The position numbers and the translations under genes are program-made. From Nocardioides agariphilus (GTDB lineage: Bacteria; Actinomycetota; Actinomycetes; Propionibacteriales; Nocardioidaceae), in NCBI RefSeq assembly GCF_015352445.1, contig NZ_JADKPO010000008.1, forward strand, positions 110,708 to 174,707: a stretch of 64,000 nt of DNA, written 5' to 3'. Below the pieces are notes generated by a model. It was not told the origin of the DNA, did not search any database, and was given only the letters and a program-made list of their open reading frames with translations. Below are positions 51,904 to 62,684 of the stretch, piece by piece; the stretch's first letter is position 1; every line of letters begins with the position of its first letter.

Positions 51904-54552
51904 ATGAGTCGGTGGAGGCCAGCGCTGCGCATCGCGCGACGCGACGCGCTGCGCCACCGGGGGCGCAGCATCCTGGTGCTGGTGATGATCGCGCTGCCGG
52001 TGCTCGCCGTCAGCGCGGCCGACGTGGTCTACCTGACCTCCGACGTCAACAGCGTCGAGTCCCTCGATCGTCGCCTCGGCGCCGCCGATGCCCTGGTGAC
52101 GGCCCAACCCGGTGCGGGCAAGGTCCTCCAGGACTTCGACCCCAACTCGGGGTCGACGTCCGGAGCCGGCGGGTCTGATCAGGAGGCCACGTCCCTGGCC
52201 CAGGTGAGAGCCACTCTCGGTCGCGAGGTCCCCGCCACGGAGTGGGTCGAGACCCAGCTGAGCGTCGACACCGACCGGGGGGTCATCGACATCGGCGCCA
52301 ACGAGCTCGACGTCTCCTCGCCACTGGCAGACGGCCTGTTCAAGCTCACCTCGGGACGTTGGCCGGCCGACGATGCCGAGGTCACCATCAACGCGGCCCT
52401 TGCCGTCAAGGGCTTCGCGCTGGGCGACGACATCACGATCCACGACGGCAAGACCCTGACCGTCGTCGGCATCGCCGAGTCGACCACCTCACGCAACTGG
52501 CCGCGGGCCGTTGCCCGGCCGGGCGCGCTCGGCGCCGACACCCAGGGCACGCACCAGTGGCTGATCGGCGGCGGAGCGGTCTCCTGGTCGCAGGTGCAGG
52601 CCCTCAACGCCGTCGGTGCGCTCGTCTTGTCCCGCGCGGTCATCGAGAACCCACCGCCCGACTCCGAGCGCCCGGCCGAGATCCGGTCCTGGAGCTCCGG
52701 CGTTGACGAGTCGGTGATCGCGGTGGTCGTCTTGATCGTCGTGATGGCGCTGCTCGAGGTCGTGCTGCTCGCCGGACCCGCCTTCGCCGTCGGCACTCGC
52801 CGCCAGGCGCGCACGCTTGCGCTGATGGCGGCCAGCGGCGGTACTCCGAGACAGGCCCGCCGCGTGATCCTCGCCGGTGGGCTCGTACTCGGCGGCACCG
52901 CGGCCGTGCTGGGCGTCGTACTCGGCATCGCCGTCGGGTGGGCACTGCTGCCCGTGGTGCAGCACTTCTCCGACTCGTGGCTGGGCCCGTTCGAGGTGGG
53001 TCCGCTGCATCTGCTGGCGGTCGCGGCGTTCGGCCTGCTCAGCGCCTTCCTGGCCGCCGTCGTCCCTGCCTGGCTCGCCTCGCGCCAAGACGTGGTGGCG
53101 GTGCTCGCCGGCCGCCGCGGTGACCGCAAGCCCGGCCTGCGCTCGCCGATGCTCGGCCTGGTGCTCGTCGGCCTCGGGGTCGCCGCGTCTGCGGCGGGCG
53201 CCGGTCAGCTGGGCGGTGGCAGCACCCTGATCGCCGCCTCGGCCATCGTGTCCGTCCTCGGCATGATCCTGCTGGTACCCGTCGTCGTGACCACTCTCGC
53301 GAGGCTGAGCAGGCGGCTGCCCCTCGTGGCCCGCTACGCCGTCCGCGATGCGGCCCGTCACCGCACCCGCACCGTCCCTGCGGTCGCCGCCGTTGCCGCG
53401 ACCGTCGCGGGCGTGGTGGCGCTCGGGATCGGCAATGCCAGTGACGCTGCCGAGTCGGAGGCGACTTACCAGCCGCAGCTCGCGATGGGGATGGCCAGCG
53501 TCACGTCGTACGCCGAGGAGGGCGACGACCCGATCGACTGGTCGGCCTACGCCGACGCGATCCACCGTCAGGATCCTGGCGCGCGAGTGTCGGAGGTGGT
53601 CTCCTACGACGCCCCCTCTGCTGGCTCCTTCGTCGACGTCGAGCTCCGCCGACCGGACAGGCCGGAGCGCGAGATGTTCATGCAGAGCTACTCCGGCACG
53701 TTCGGCAACCTGCTCGTCGGACCCGACATGCTGGGTCTTGCCTCACCTGTCCGCGACGGCGATCTCGACGCGGCGCGGCGGACGATCCAGCAGGGCGGGA
53801 TCGTGGTGTTCACCGACGCTCGCGTCGATGGCGACCGCGTCGTCGTGGGCGGCACTCGCTACAGCGACGACGGCTCGGACGACGACGCCCTCGAGCCGCT
53901 CCAGCTGCCCGCCTACTTCCTCCAGGTGCGGGGCTACGGTCCGGCCATGGCGGTGGTCGCCGATGGTGTCCTCGACCCACTCGGGCTGACCTCCTCCACG
54001 ACGGGGCTCCTGCTCGACGCCCATGGGCTCAGCAAGGCCGACGAGGACCGGATCCAGGAGGAGCTGCGGGGCCTGGACAGCAATGCCTACCTCTTCGTCG
54101 AACGCGGCTACCAGGCCGACGACGCGACCCTGATCCTCTTGGGCATCCTGTTCGGCCTCGGCGCGGTCTTGATGCTCGGGGGCACCTTGACCGCCACGTT
54201 CCTCGCGCTCTCCGACGCGAAGCCCGACCTGGCGACGCTGTCGGCGGTCGGAGCGGCGCCGCGCACCCGCCGCGGTGTGGCGGCTGCCTACGCCCTGGTC
54301 GTCGGCGCCGTCGGCGCGCTGCTCGGCGCGGCGGTCGGGTTCATCCCCGGCATCGCGGTGACCTATCCGTTGACCTCGACGACCTACTACGCGAGCGGCC
54401 TCGACGCCGCCGGCGACCCGCTGCCCAGTCACTTCGTGGACATCCCCTGGCTGATGATCGTGGGCCTGGTCGTGGTCCTGCCGCTCGTGACCTCGCTGAT
54501 CGTCGGGCTGACTGCCCGGTCGCGGCTTCCCCTGGTCGCCCGCCTGGACTGA
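51856..54552 (+). CDS. FtsX-like ABC transporter permease
   Basis: This 898-residue protein has two FtsX modules with large extracytoplasmic loops. An N-terminal helix (SILVLVMIALPVLAVSAADV) precedes a first periplasmic-type domain, then three helices, further helices, a second loop domain and a final three-helix set ending near the C-terminus. It is the membrane partner of the preceding ATPase. The first 16 residues are four MSGL/TSGL repeats encoded by 12-base direct repeats, so ATG 51904 (MSRWRPALRIARRD) may be the ancestral start. Substrate unknown; drug or peptide stress is typical for PadR-linked systems. Confidence 0.87.
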   Translation: MSGLMSGLTSGLTSGLMSRWRPALRIARRDALRHRGRSILVLVMIALPVLAVSAADVVYLTSDVNSVESLDRRLGAADALVTAQPGAGKVLQDFDPNSGSTSGAGGSDQEATSLAQVRATLGREVPATEWVETQLSVDTDRGVIDIGANELDVSSPLADGLFKLTSGRWPADDAEVTINAALAVKGFALGDDITIHDGKTLTVVGIAESTTSRNWPRAVARPGALGADTQGTHQWLIGGGAVSWSQVQALNAVGALVLSRAVIENPPPDSERPAEIRSWSSGVDESVIAVVVLIVVMALLEVVLLAGPAFAVGTRRQARTLALMAASGGTPRQARRVILAGGLVLGGTAAVLGVVLGIAVGWALLPVVQHFSDSWLGPFEVGPLHLLAVAAFGLLSAFLAAVVPAWLASRQDVVAVLAGRRGDRKPGLRSPMLGLVLVGLGVAASAAGAGQLGGGSTLIAASAIVSVLGMILLVPVVVTTLARLSRRLPLVARYAVRDAARHRTRTVPAVAAVAATVAGVVALGIGNASDAAESEATYQPQLAMGMASVTSYAEEGDDPIDWSAYADAIHRQDPGARVSEVVSYDAPSAGSFVDVELRRPDRPEREMFMQSYSGTFGNLLVGPDMLGLASPVRDGDLDAARRTIQQGGIVVFTDARVDGDRVVVGGTRYSDDGSDDDALEPLQLPAYFLQVRGYGPAMAVVADGVLDPLGLTSSTTGLLLDAHGLSKADEDRIQEELRGLDSNAYLFVERGYQADDATLILLGILFGLGAVLMLGGTLTATFLALSDAKPDLATLSAVGAAPRTRRGVAAAYALVVGAVGALLGAAVGFIPGIAVTYPLTSTTYYASGLDAAGDPLPSHFVDIPWLMIVGLVVVLPLVTSLIVGLTARSRLPLVARLD

Positions 54553-54618
54553 CCAATCGCCGGCCGTGTCCTTTCTCGACCAGCGAGGACAGCGGGACGC
54601 AGGTTGCCCGCCAGTTCT

Positions 54619-54684
54619 ATGGGTTGGCACGACATGCATTGGCCGACAACCCATGGATTACCCGGCCGGCCGGGTAATCCATGG
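54619..54684. repeat. 34-bp perfect palindrome overlapping a second inverted repeat
   Basis: 54651-54684 is a perfect palindrome with half CCATGGATTACCCGGCC. Its first four bases are also the end of another inverted repeat, ATGGGTTG (54619-54626) with CAACCCAT (54647-54654). The two structures cannot form at the same time in one strand. The element lies 66 bases past the permease stop and ends 65 bases before the TetR start. Confidence 0.82.
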
Positions 54685-54714
54685 CCAGCCTGCCCCTACC
54701 AGAAACAAGCAGGC

Positions 54715-54743
54715 TTGACTGTTTGTTAGTACGCCGCCACGAT
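54715..54743 (+). promoter_or_regulatory. Probable leaderless promoter of the TetR-AtuA operon
   Basis: TTGACT (54715-54720) and CACGAT (54738-54743) are 17 bases apart, and the GTG at 54750 follows six bases after the -10. A small dyad, CAAGC-AG-GCTTG (54706-54717), overlaps the -35 and is a candidate operator for the TetR protein. Confidence 0.58.
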
Positions 54744-54749
54744 GGGCGC

Positions 54750-55355
54750 GTGCCCGCCGCGACCGCTCGCGTCCCCCAGGAGGAGCGCACCCGCGCGATG
54801 CGCGCTCGGCTGATGGAGGCCACGGTCGAGCTCCTGGTCGAGCGCGGCTTCGCGGGGACGTCGACGACATCGGTCAGTGAGCGGGCCGGGGTGTCACGCG
54901 GTGCCCAGCTGCACCACTTCCCGACCAAGAACGACCTGGTGGTGGCGGCCGTGGAGCACCTGACCGAAGTGCGCGGAGCCGAGCTCGCTGCCGCAGCCGA
55001 GCGCGGCCTGCCCCGGGGCGCCCGGCGGACGCGGGCCGTGCTGGAGCTGCTGGCCGATCACTTCACCTCGCCGGTGTTCACCGCGGCTCTGGAGCTGTGG
55101 GTGGCCGCCCGCACCGACGAGACCCTGCGCGAGGCGGTGGCGCCCCTCGAGCAACGGGTCGGTCGCCAGACCCATCGGATGACCGTCGAGCTGCTGGGCG
55201 TCGACGAGTCACGCACCGGTGTACGCGAGCTCGTGCAGGCCACCCTCGACCTCGTCCGCGGTCTCGGGCTGGCCGACACCATCACCGACGACGCACGGCG
55301 CCGCAAGCGGGTCCTCGACCGCTGGGCCGTCACCTTGCAGGAGGCGCTCGCGTGA
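54750..55355 (+). CDS. TetR-family regulator of the AtuA-carboxylase operon
   Basis: The 201-residue protein has an N-terminal TetR domain (LMEATVELLVERGFAGTSTT, then SERAGVSRGAQLHHFPTKND). GTG 54750 fits a leaderless promoter; an ATG at 54681 lies inside the palindrome and would add 23 unlikely residues. It is the first gene of a seven-gene operon with four-base overlaps, so it probably controls the operon and itself in response to a pathway acyl-CoA. Confidence 0.85.
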   Translation: MPAATARVPQEERTRAMRARLMEATVELLVERGFAGTSTTSVSERAGVSRGAQLHHFPTKNDLVVAAVEHLTEVRGAELAAAAERGLPRGARRTRAVLELLADHFTSPVFTAALELWVAARTDETLREAVAPLEQRVGRQTHRMTVELLGVDESRTGVRELVQATLDLVRGLGLADTITDDARRRKRVLDRWAVTLQEALA

Positions 55356-56137
55356 ACGCGCTGCTGGAGACCGTGCTCGCCGACCTGGCCGCCGAGGGTG
55401 ACCGGCTGGAGGCGGTCGTGGCCCCTCTCGACGAGTCGAGATGGCACACGGCAACCCCGGCCGAGGGCTGGGACATCGCCACGGTGATCGCCCACCTGGC
55501 GTGGACCGACGAGGCGGCGACGGCCGCTGCCACCGACAAGGCGGCCTGGGACGCCCTGGTCATGCAGGCGTTCGAGGACCCCGAGCACGCCGTCGACAAC
55601 GCTGCCGCCGCCGGCGCCGTACCTTCCGCAGAGCTGCTGACGAGGTGGCGTGCTGCTCGCAGACGCCTCGCCGATGTCCTGCGCACCTATCCCGAGGGCC
55701 AGCGGATGCCGTGGTACGGCCCGCCGATGTCGGCGACGTCGATGGCGACCGCGCGGTTCATGGAGACCTGGGCACACGGTCTCGACGTGTACGCCGCACT
55801 CGGTGTCGACCCTGACGTCACCGACCGCATCCGGCACGTCGCCCACCTCGGGGTGATCACCCGGGACTTCGCGTTCGCGACCCACTCCGAGGAGCCGCCC
55901 GGCGAGAGGTTCCTGGTGTCGCTGGCCGCTCCCTCCGGGGAGGTGTGGACCTGGGGTCCCGAAGACGCGGCCCAGTCCGTGACCGGCCCGGCCTACGACT
56001 TCTGCCTCCTCGTCACCCAGCGCATCCACCGCAGCGACACGGCTCTGGTCGCGTCGGGTGCCGGGGCCGACCGCTGGCTCGACATCGCGCAGTGCTTCGC
56101 GGGGCCGACCGGTGAGGGGCGGCCACCTCGTGGCTGA
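55352..56137 (+). CDS. TIGR03084-type maleylpyruvate-isomerase-fold protein
   Basis: This 261-residue protein belongs to an actinobacterial group with the DinB / mycothiol-dependent fold: ATPAEGWDIATVIAHLAWTD (first metal-ligand His) and FMETWAHGLDVYAAL (second His). TIGR03084 members are regularly found with AtuA-like genes and acyl-CoA enzymes, but their reaction is unknown. GTG 55352 overlaps the TetR stop (GTGA). Confidence 0.83.
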   Translation: MNALLETVLADLAAEGDRLEAVVAPLDESRWHTATPAEGWDIATVIAHLAWTDEAATAAATDKAAWDALVMQAFEDPEHAVDNAAAAGAVPSAELLTRWRAARRRLADVLRTYPEGQRMPWYGPPMSATSMATARFMETWAHGLDVYAALGVDPDVTDRIRHVAHLGVITRDFAFATHSEEPPGERFLVSLAAPSGEVWTWGPEDAAQSVTGPAYDFCLLVTQRIHRSDTALVASGAGADRWLDIAQCFAGPTGEGRPPRG

Positions 56138-57980
56138 TCTCGACGAGCGCGAACGGGGACTGTTGATCGGCAACTGCTCCGGCTTCTACGGCGACCGGCT
56201 CTCGGCGATGCGCGAGATGCTCGAGGGTGCGCGACTCGACGTGCTCACCGGCGACTACCTCGCCGAGCTGACCATGCTGATCCTGGGTCGCGACCAGCTG
56301 AAGGACCCCTCGCTGGGCTATGCGAAGACGTTCGCGCGACAGCTCGAGGACTGCCTCGGCCTGGCCCTGGAGCAGGGCGTCAGGATCGTCTCCAATGCGG
56401 GAGGCCTCAACCCGGAGGGCCTCGCAGCCCGGATCCGCGAGGTGGCCTCCGGCCTCGGCCTCCAGCCCTGCATCGCCTACGTCGACGGCGATGACGCACG
56501 CAGCCTGGGGTTCGAGGGTGCTTTGACGGCCAACACGTACCTCGGTGGGTTCGGCATCGCGTCCGCCCTCGCCGGTGGCGCCGACGTCGTGGTGACCGGC
56601 CGCGTCACCGACGCCTCGCTCGTGGTCGGCCCGGCGGCGTGGTGGCACCGGTGGGACCACACGGCGTACGACGCCCTGGCCGGCGCCGTCGTCGCCGGTC
56701 ACGTGCTCGAGTGCGGGTGCCAGGCGACCGGAGGCAACTTCTCGGGCTTCCGGCAGATCCCCCACCCGAGCCGGCCGCTGGGCTTCCCGCTCGCGGAGGT
56801 CGCGGCCGACGGCTCGTCGGTCATCACCAAGCACCCCGGCACCGGCGGGATGGTCAGCGTCGACACGGTGACAGCGCAGCTGATGTACGAGGTGCAGGGA
56901 CCGGCGTACCTCAACCCCGACGTCACCACCGACCTCACCTCCGTCGAGCTGTCGGACGCCGGCGAGGACAGGGTCGCGATCGCGAGGGTCAGGGGCTCGG
57001 CGCCGCCCGAGCTGCTCAAGGTCGGCATCACCGAGCTCGGCGGCTACCGCAACAGCGTCGAGTTCGTGGTGACCGGGCTGGAGGTGGAGGAGAAGGCGGT
57101 CTGGGTGCGCGCCCAGCTCGGGCACAGGGTGCGCGCACAGTCGATCACCACGACGCTCGGCCCGTTGCCGCGGGAGGACGCCGACACCGAGGAGAACGCG
57201 TCGACGCTGGTGCGTGTCCACGTCCAGGACTCCTCGCCCGAGCCGGTCGGGCGCGCCTTCTCCGCTGCCGCCGTCGAGCTTGCCCTGGCGTCCTACCCCG
57301 GGTTCACCATGACCTCCCCACCCGGCGATGCGAAGCCCTACGGCGTCTACCGCGCCGAGTACGTCGAGCGCTCGTCGGTCACCCACACCGTCCACCACGC
57401 CGATGGGCGCGTCGAGGTGGTCGCGCATGTGCATCCGGAGGTCGAGGAGGTTGCGCAGACAGGCGCTAGCGCGCCTTCCTCGACCAGCGGGCTTGAGCAG
57501 GACGCGCGTCTCTCACCGGGTCTCGAGACAGGCGCTAGCGCGCCTTCCTCGACCAGCGGGTGTGAGCCGCACGCTAGCGCGCCTTCCTCGACCAGCGGGT
57601 GTGAGCCGCACGCTAGCGCGCCTTCCTCGACCAGCGGGGTTCGCGTCCCGCTCGGCACGTTCGTGCACGCCCGGTCCGGCGACAAGGGCGGCGACGCCAA
57701 CCTCGGGCTCTGGGTCAGGCACGATCAGGACCCGTACGCCGCCCGCGTCGCCTGGCTGCTGGGCACCGTCACCCCCCAGTTCGTGCGTGACCTGCTGCCC
57801 GAGGCCCGCGACCTCGACGTGGACGTGCACCCGCTGGCGAACCTCGGCGGCGTCAACGTCGTGATCCACGGCCTGCTCGGCGAGGGCGTGGCAGCCTCGA
57901 CCCGCTTCGACCCGCAGGCCAAGGGGCTCGGTGAGTGGGCGCGCGCCCGGTTCGTCGAGATTCCGGAGGACCTGTTGTGA
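56130..57980 (+). CDS. AtuA-family (DUF1446) acyclic terpene utilisation protein
   Basis: The protein has about 616 residues. The N-terminal DUF1446 domain includes GNCSGFYGDR, GDYLAELTM, VSNAGGLNPEGLA and CGCQATGGNFSGF. The C-terminal AtuA-like domain starts VPLGTFVHARSGDKGGDAN. AtuA is needed for citronellol/geraniol degradation in Pseudomonas, with unknown chemistry. Between the domains, at about residues 441-503, the chain is encoded by four repeat units (57451-57640) and reads as Ser/Ala/Thr-rich peptide with ASAPSSTSG four times. GTG 56130 overlaps the previous stop; GTG 56112 is an alternative. Confidence 0.85.
   Translation: MADLDERERGLLIGNCSGFYGDRLSAMREMLEGARLDVLTGDYLAELTMLILGRDQLKDPSLGYAKTFARQLEDCLGLALEQGVRIVSNAGGLNPEGLAARIREVASGLGLQPCIAYVDGDDARSLGFEGALTANTYLGGFGIASALAGGADVVVTGRVTDASLVVGPAAWWHRWDHTAYDALAGAVVAGHVLECGCQATGGNFSGFRQIPHPSRPLGFPLAEVAADGSSVITKHPGTGGMVSVDTVTAQLMYEVQGPAYLNPDVTTDLTSVELSDAGEDRVAIARVRGSAPPELLKVGITELGGYRNSVEFVVTGLEVEEKAVWVRAQLGHRVRAQSITTTLGPLPREDADTEENASTLVRVHVQDSSPEPVGRAFSAAAVELALASYPGFTMTSPPGDAKPYGVYRAEYVERSSVTHTVHHADGRVEVVAHVHPEVEEVAQTGASAPSSTSGLEQDARLSPGLETGASAPSSTSGCEPHASAPSSTSGCEPHASAPSSTSGVRVPLGTFVHARSGDKGGDANLGLWVRHDQDPYAARVAWLLGTVTPQFVRDLLPEARDLDVDVHPLANLGGVNVVIHGLLGEGVAASTRFDPQAKGLGEWARARFVEIPEDLL
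57451..57640 (-). repeat. Four repeat units inserted in frame in the AtuA gene
   Basis: Reverse-oriented copies of the dispersed repeat lie at 57451-57488, 57519-57557, 57570-57597 and 57609-57636. The last two belong to an exact 39-base tandem duplication. All carry GCTAGCGCGCCTTCCTCGAC, so the internal end reads GGTCGAGG instead of GGTTGAGG on the opposite strand. The reading frame is kept throughout. Confidence 0.9.
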
Positions 57981-59116
57981 GCGCCATCCGGGAGACGGCG
58001 GCCGAGTTCGTCAGGCGCGAGGTCACCCCCCACCTCCAGGACTGGGAGGACGCGGGCGAGGTGCCGCGCTCGCTGCACCTCGCGGCCGCCAAGCAGGGAC
58101 TCCTCGGCATCTGCTTCCCCGAGGAGGTCGGTGGCCAAGGCGGTGACCTGCTCGACTCCATCGACGTGCAGGAGGCCATGTTCGAGGCGGGTGCCTCCAG
58201 CGGGCTGATGGCGGCGCTGTTCACCGGCGGCATCGCCCTGCCGCACCTCGCAGCCTCCCGCAACGAGTACCTCGTCGACCGGTTCGTCAGGCCGACGCTC
58301 GCCGGCGAGACGATCGGCGCACTCGCGATCACCGAGCCCGATGGCGGTTCCGACGTGGCGGCGATCCGGACCACGGCACGGCGGGAGGTCCCGACAGGAT
58401 CGACCGCCGAACCCGAGTACCTCGTCGACGGCACCAAGACCTTCATCACCAGTGGCGTCCGCGCGGACTTCGTGACCACTGCTGTGCGGACGGGTGGGCC
58501 CGGGGCGGGCGGGATCTCCCTGCTCGTCGTGGAGAAGGACACCCCTGGGCTCACCGTCGACCGGACTCTGCGCAAGATGGGGTGGCACTGCTCCGACACG
58601 GCCGAGCTGGGCTTCGCATCCGTGCGGGTGCCGGCCACCAACCTGGTCGGCGAGGAGAACGCCGGGTTCGCCCAGATCGCCGAGCACTTCGTCACCGAGC
58701 GCATCGCCCTGGCCGTCCACGGCTACGGCATCGCGGCCCGCTCGCTGGCCCTCACCAAGGCCTACGTCCAGGAGCGTCAGACATTCGGGCGCCCGTTGGC
58801 CAGCAGGCAGGTGGTGCGGCACCAGCTGGTGGAGATGCATCGTCAGGTGGACGTCGCCCGCACCTACGTGCGTGAAGTGGCGCGGCGGTACGTCGCCGGC
58901 GAGAACGTGATGGCCGAGGCCTGCCTGGCCAAGCAGACGGCCGTCGAGACCGCGGTCGCCGTCTGCGACGCGGCCGTCCAGCTGCACGGTGGCACCGGCT
59001 ACCTCCACGGCACCGAGGTGGAGCGGCACTACCGCGACGCCCGCATCCTGCCGATCGGCGGTGGCGCGACCGAAGTGCTCACCGACCTGGCGGCCAGGCT
59101 GTTGGGGTATGCATGA
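57977..59116 (+). CDS. Acyl-CoA dehydrogenase
   Basis: This 379-residue flavoprotein has ALAITEPDGGSDVAAI, KTFITSG and QLHGGTGYLHGTEVERHYRDA, the standard acyl-CoA dehydrogenase motifs. In the Atu and Liu pathways such an enzyme makes the alpha,beta-unsaturated acyl-CoA that the carboxylase then uses. The GTG start overlaps the AtuA stop by four bases, so expression is tied to the pathway. Citronellyl-CoA, isovaleryl-CoA or a similar branched substrate fits. Confidence 0.88.
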   Translation: MSAIRETAAEFVRREVTPHLQDWEDAGEVPRSLHLAAAKQGLLGICFPEEVGGQGGDLLDSIDVQEAMFEAGASSGLMAALFTGGIALPHLAASRNEYLVDRFVRPTLAGETIGALAITEPDGGSDVAAIRTTARREVPTGSTAEPEYLVDGTKTFITSGVRADFVTTAVRTGGPGAGGISLLVVEKDTPGLTVDRTLRKMGWHCSDTAELGFASVRVPATNLVGEENAGFAQIAEHFVTERIALAVHGYGIAARSLALTKAYVQERQTFGRPLASRQVVRHQLVEMHRQVDVARTYVREVARRYVAGENVMAEACLAKQTAVETAVAVCDAAVQLHGGTGYLHGTEVERHYRDARILPIGGGATEVLTDLAARLLGYA

Positions 59117-60686
59117 CGACGAACCGAGAGGCCATGCTGGCCAAGATCGCCGACCTCGACGCCGAGGTCGCCAAGGCAGTGGCGGGCGGAGGACCGAAGT
59201 ACGTCGACCGGCACCACGCCCGGGGCAAGCTGCTGGCGCGCGAGCGCATCGAGCTGCTCGTCGACGAGGGCTCGGCGTTCCTCGAGCTGTCCCCTCTGGC
59301 CGGCTGGGGCTCGGACTTCGCCGTCGGTGCGTCGGTGGTCACCGGCATCGGTGTGGTCGAGGGCGTGGAGTGCCTGATCACCGCCAACGACCCGACGGTC
59401 AAGGGCGGCGCCAGCAACCCGTGGACGGTGAAAAAGGTCTTCAGGGCCGCCCAGATCGCCGAGGAGAACAACCTCCCGACGATCTCGCTCGTGGAGTCAG
59501 GAGGTGCCGACCTGCCCACGCAGAAGGAGATCTTCATCCCGGGCGGGCGGCTGTTTCGCGACCTGACCCGCGCCTCGGCCCGCCGCCAGCCGACGATCGC
59601 GCTGGTGTTCGGCAACTCCACCGCAGGTGGCGCCTACGTGCCCGGCATGAGCGACTACACCGTGATGGTCAAGGAGCAGGCCAAGGTGTTCCTCGGCGGC
59701 CCTCCACTGGTGAAGATGGCCACCGGTGAGGAGTCCGACGACGAGTCGCTCGGTGGCGCCGAGATGCACGCGCGGATGTCGGGACTGGCCGACTACCTCG
59801 CCCAGGACGAGTACGACGCCATCCGGATCGGGCGGCGGATCGTCGCGAGGTTGAACTGGCGCAAGCCCTATCCGCCCTCCTCTGCCACCGAGTGGCGCGA
59901 CCCCGACGAGGATCCGGACGGCCTGCTGGACCTGGTCCCCACCGACCTCAAGGAGCCCTTCGACCCGCGCGAGGTGATCGTGCGGATCTGCGACGGGACC
60001 GGGCCTGGCAACGAGCGGCCCTTCGACGAGTTCAAGCCGCTCTATGGCAGCTCGCTCGTCACCGGCTGGGCCAGGTTGCACGGACGCCAGATCGGCATCC
60101 TGGCCAACGCCCAGGGCGTGCTGTTCAGCGAGGAGGCACAGAAGGCCACGCAGTTCATCCAGCTGGCCAACCAGATCGACGTGCCCCTGCTGTTCCTGCA
60201 CAACACCACCGGCTACATGGTCGGCGCGGAGTACGAGCAGGGCGGGATCATCAAGCACGGCGCCCAGATGATCAACGCCGTCAGCAACAGCTCGGTGCCG
60301 CACCTCAGCGTGATCATGGGCGCTTCCTACGGTGCGGGGAACTACGGCATGAACGGCCGGGCCTACGATCCCCGCTTCCTGTTCAGCTGGCCGTCGGCGA
60401 AGTCCGCAGTGATGGGACCCGCCCAACTCGCCGGCGTGCTCTCGATCGTGGCGCGCGCCGCTGCGGAGGCGCGTGGGCAGGCCTACGACGAGGAGGGCGA
60501 CGCCGGCATGCGGGCCTACGTCGAGCAGTCGGTCGAGGAGCAGAGCCTGCCGCTCTTCCTCAGCGGGATGCTCTACGACGACGGCGTGATCGACCCTCGC
60601 GACACCCGCACGGTCCTGGCGATCTGCCTGTCGGTCATCGAGAACGCCCCGATCCGCGGGGCCGATGGCTACGGGGTGTTCCGCAC

Positions 60687-60690
<4 letters not shown>
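59113..60690 (+). CDS. Acyl-CoA carboxylase beta (carboxyltransferase) subunit
   Basis: This 525-residue carboxyltransferase transfers CO2 from biotin to an acyl-CoA. Oxyanion loops are visible in FGNSTAGGAYVPGM and MGASYGAGNYGMNGRAY. The latter, with its GNYGMNGRAYDPRF form, is the type seen in 3-methylcrotonyl-CoA and geranyl-CoA carboxylases, not acetyl/propionyl-CoA carboxylases. It overlaps its neighbours by four bases on both sides. Which of the two branched enoyl-CoAs is used cannot be decided. Confidence 0.9.
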
Positions 60691-62639
<1,949 letters not shown>

Positions 62640-62684
62640 GATGCGAGCCTGCGAGCCTCGAAACCACCACCAAGGAGCCAAGCC

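Noticed and set aside
57451-57640. Frameshift or pseudogene in the AtuA gene
   Set aside because: The frame is continuous through the inserted repeats and the C-terminal domain is intact, so it is treated as a functional gene with an expanded linker.
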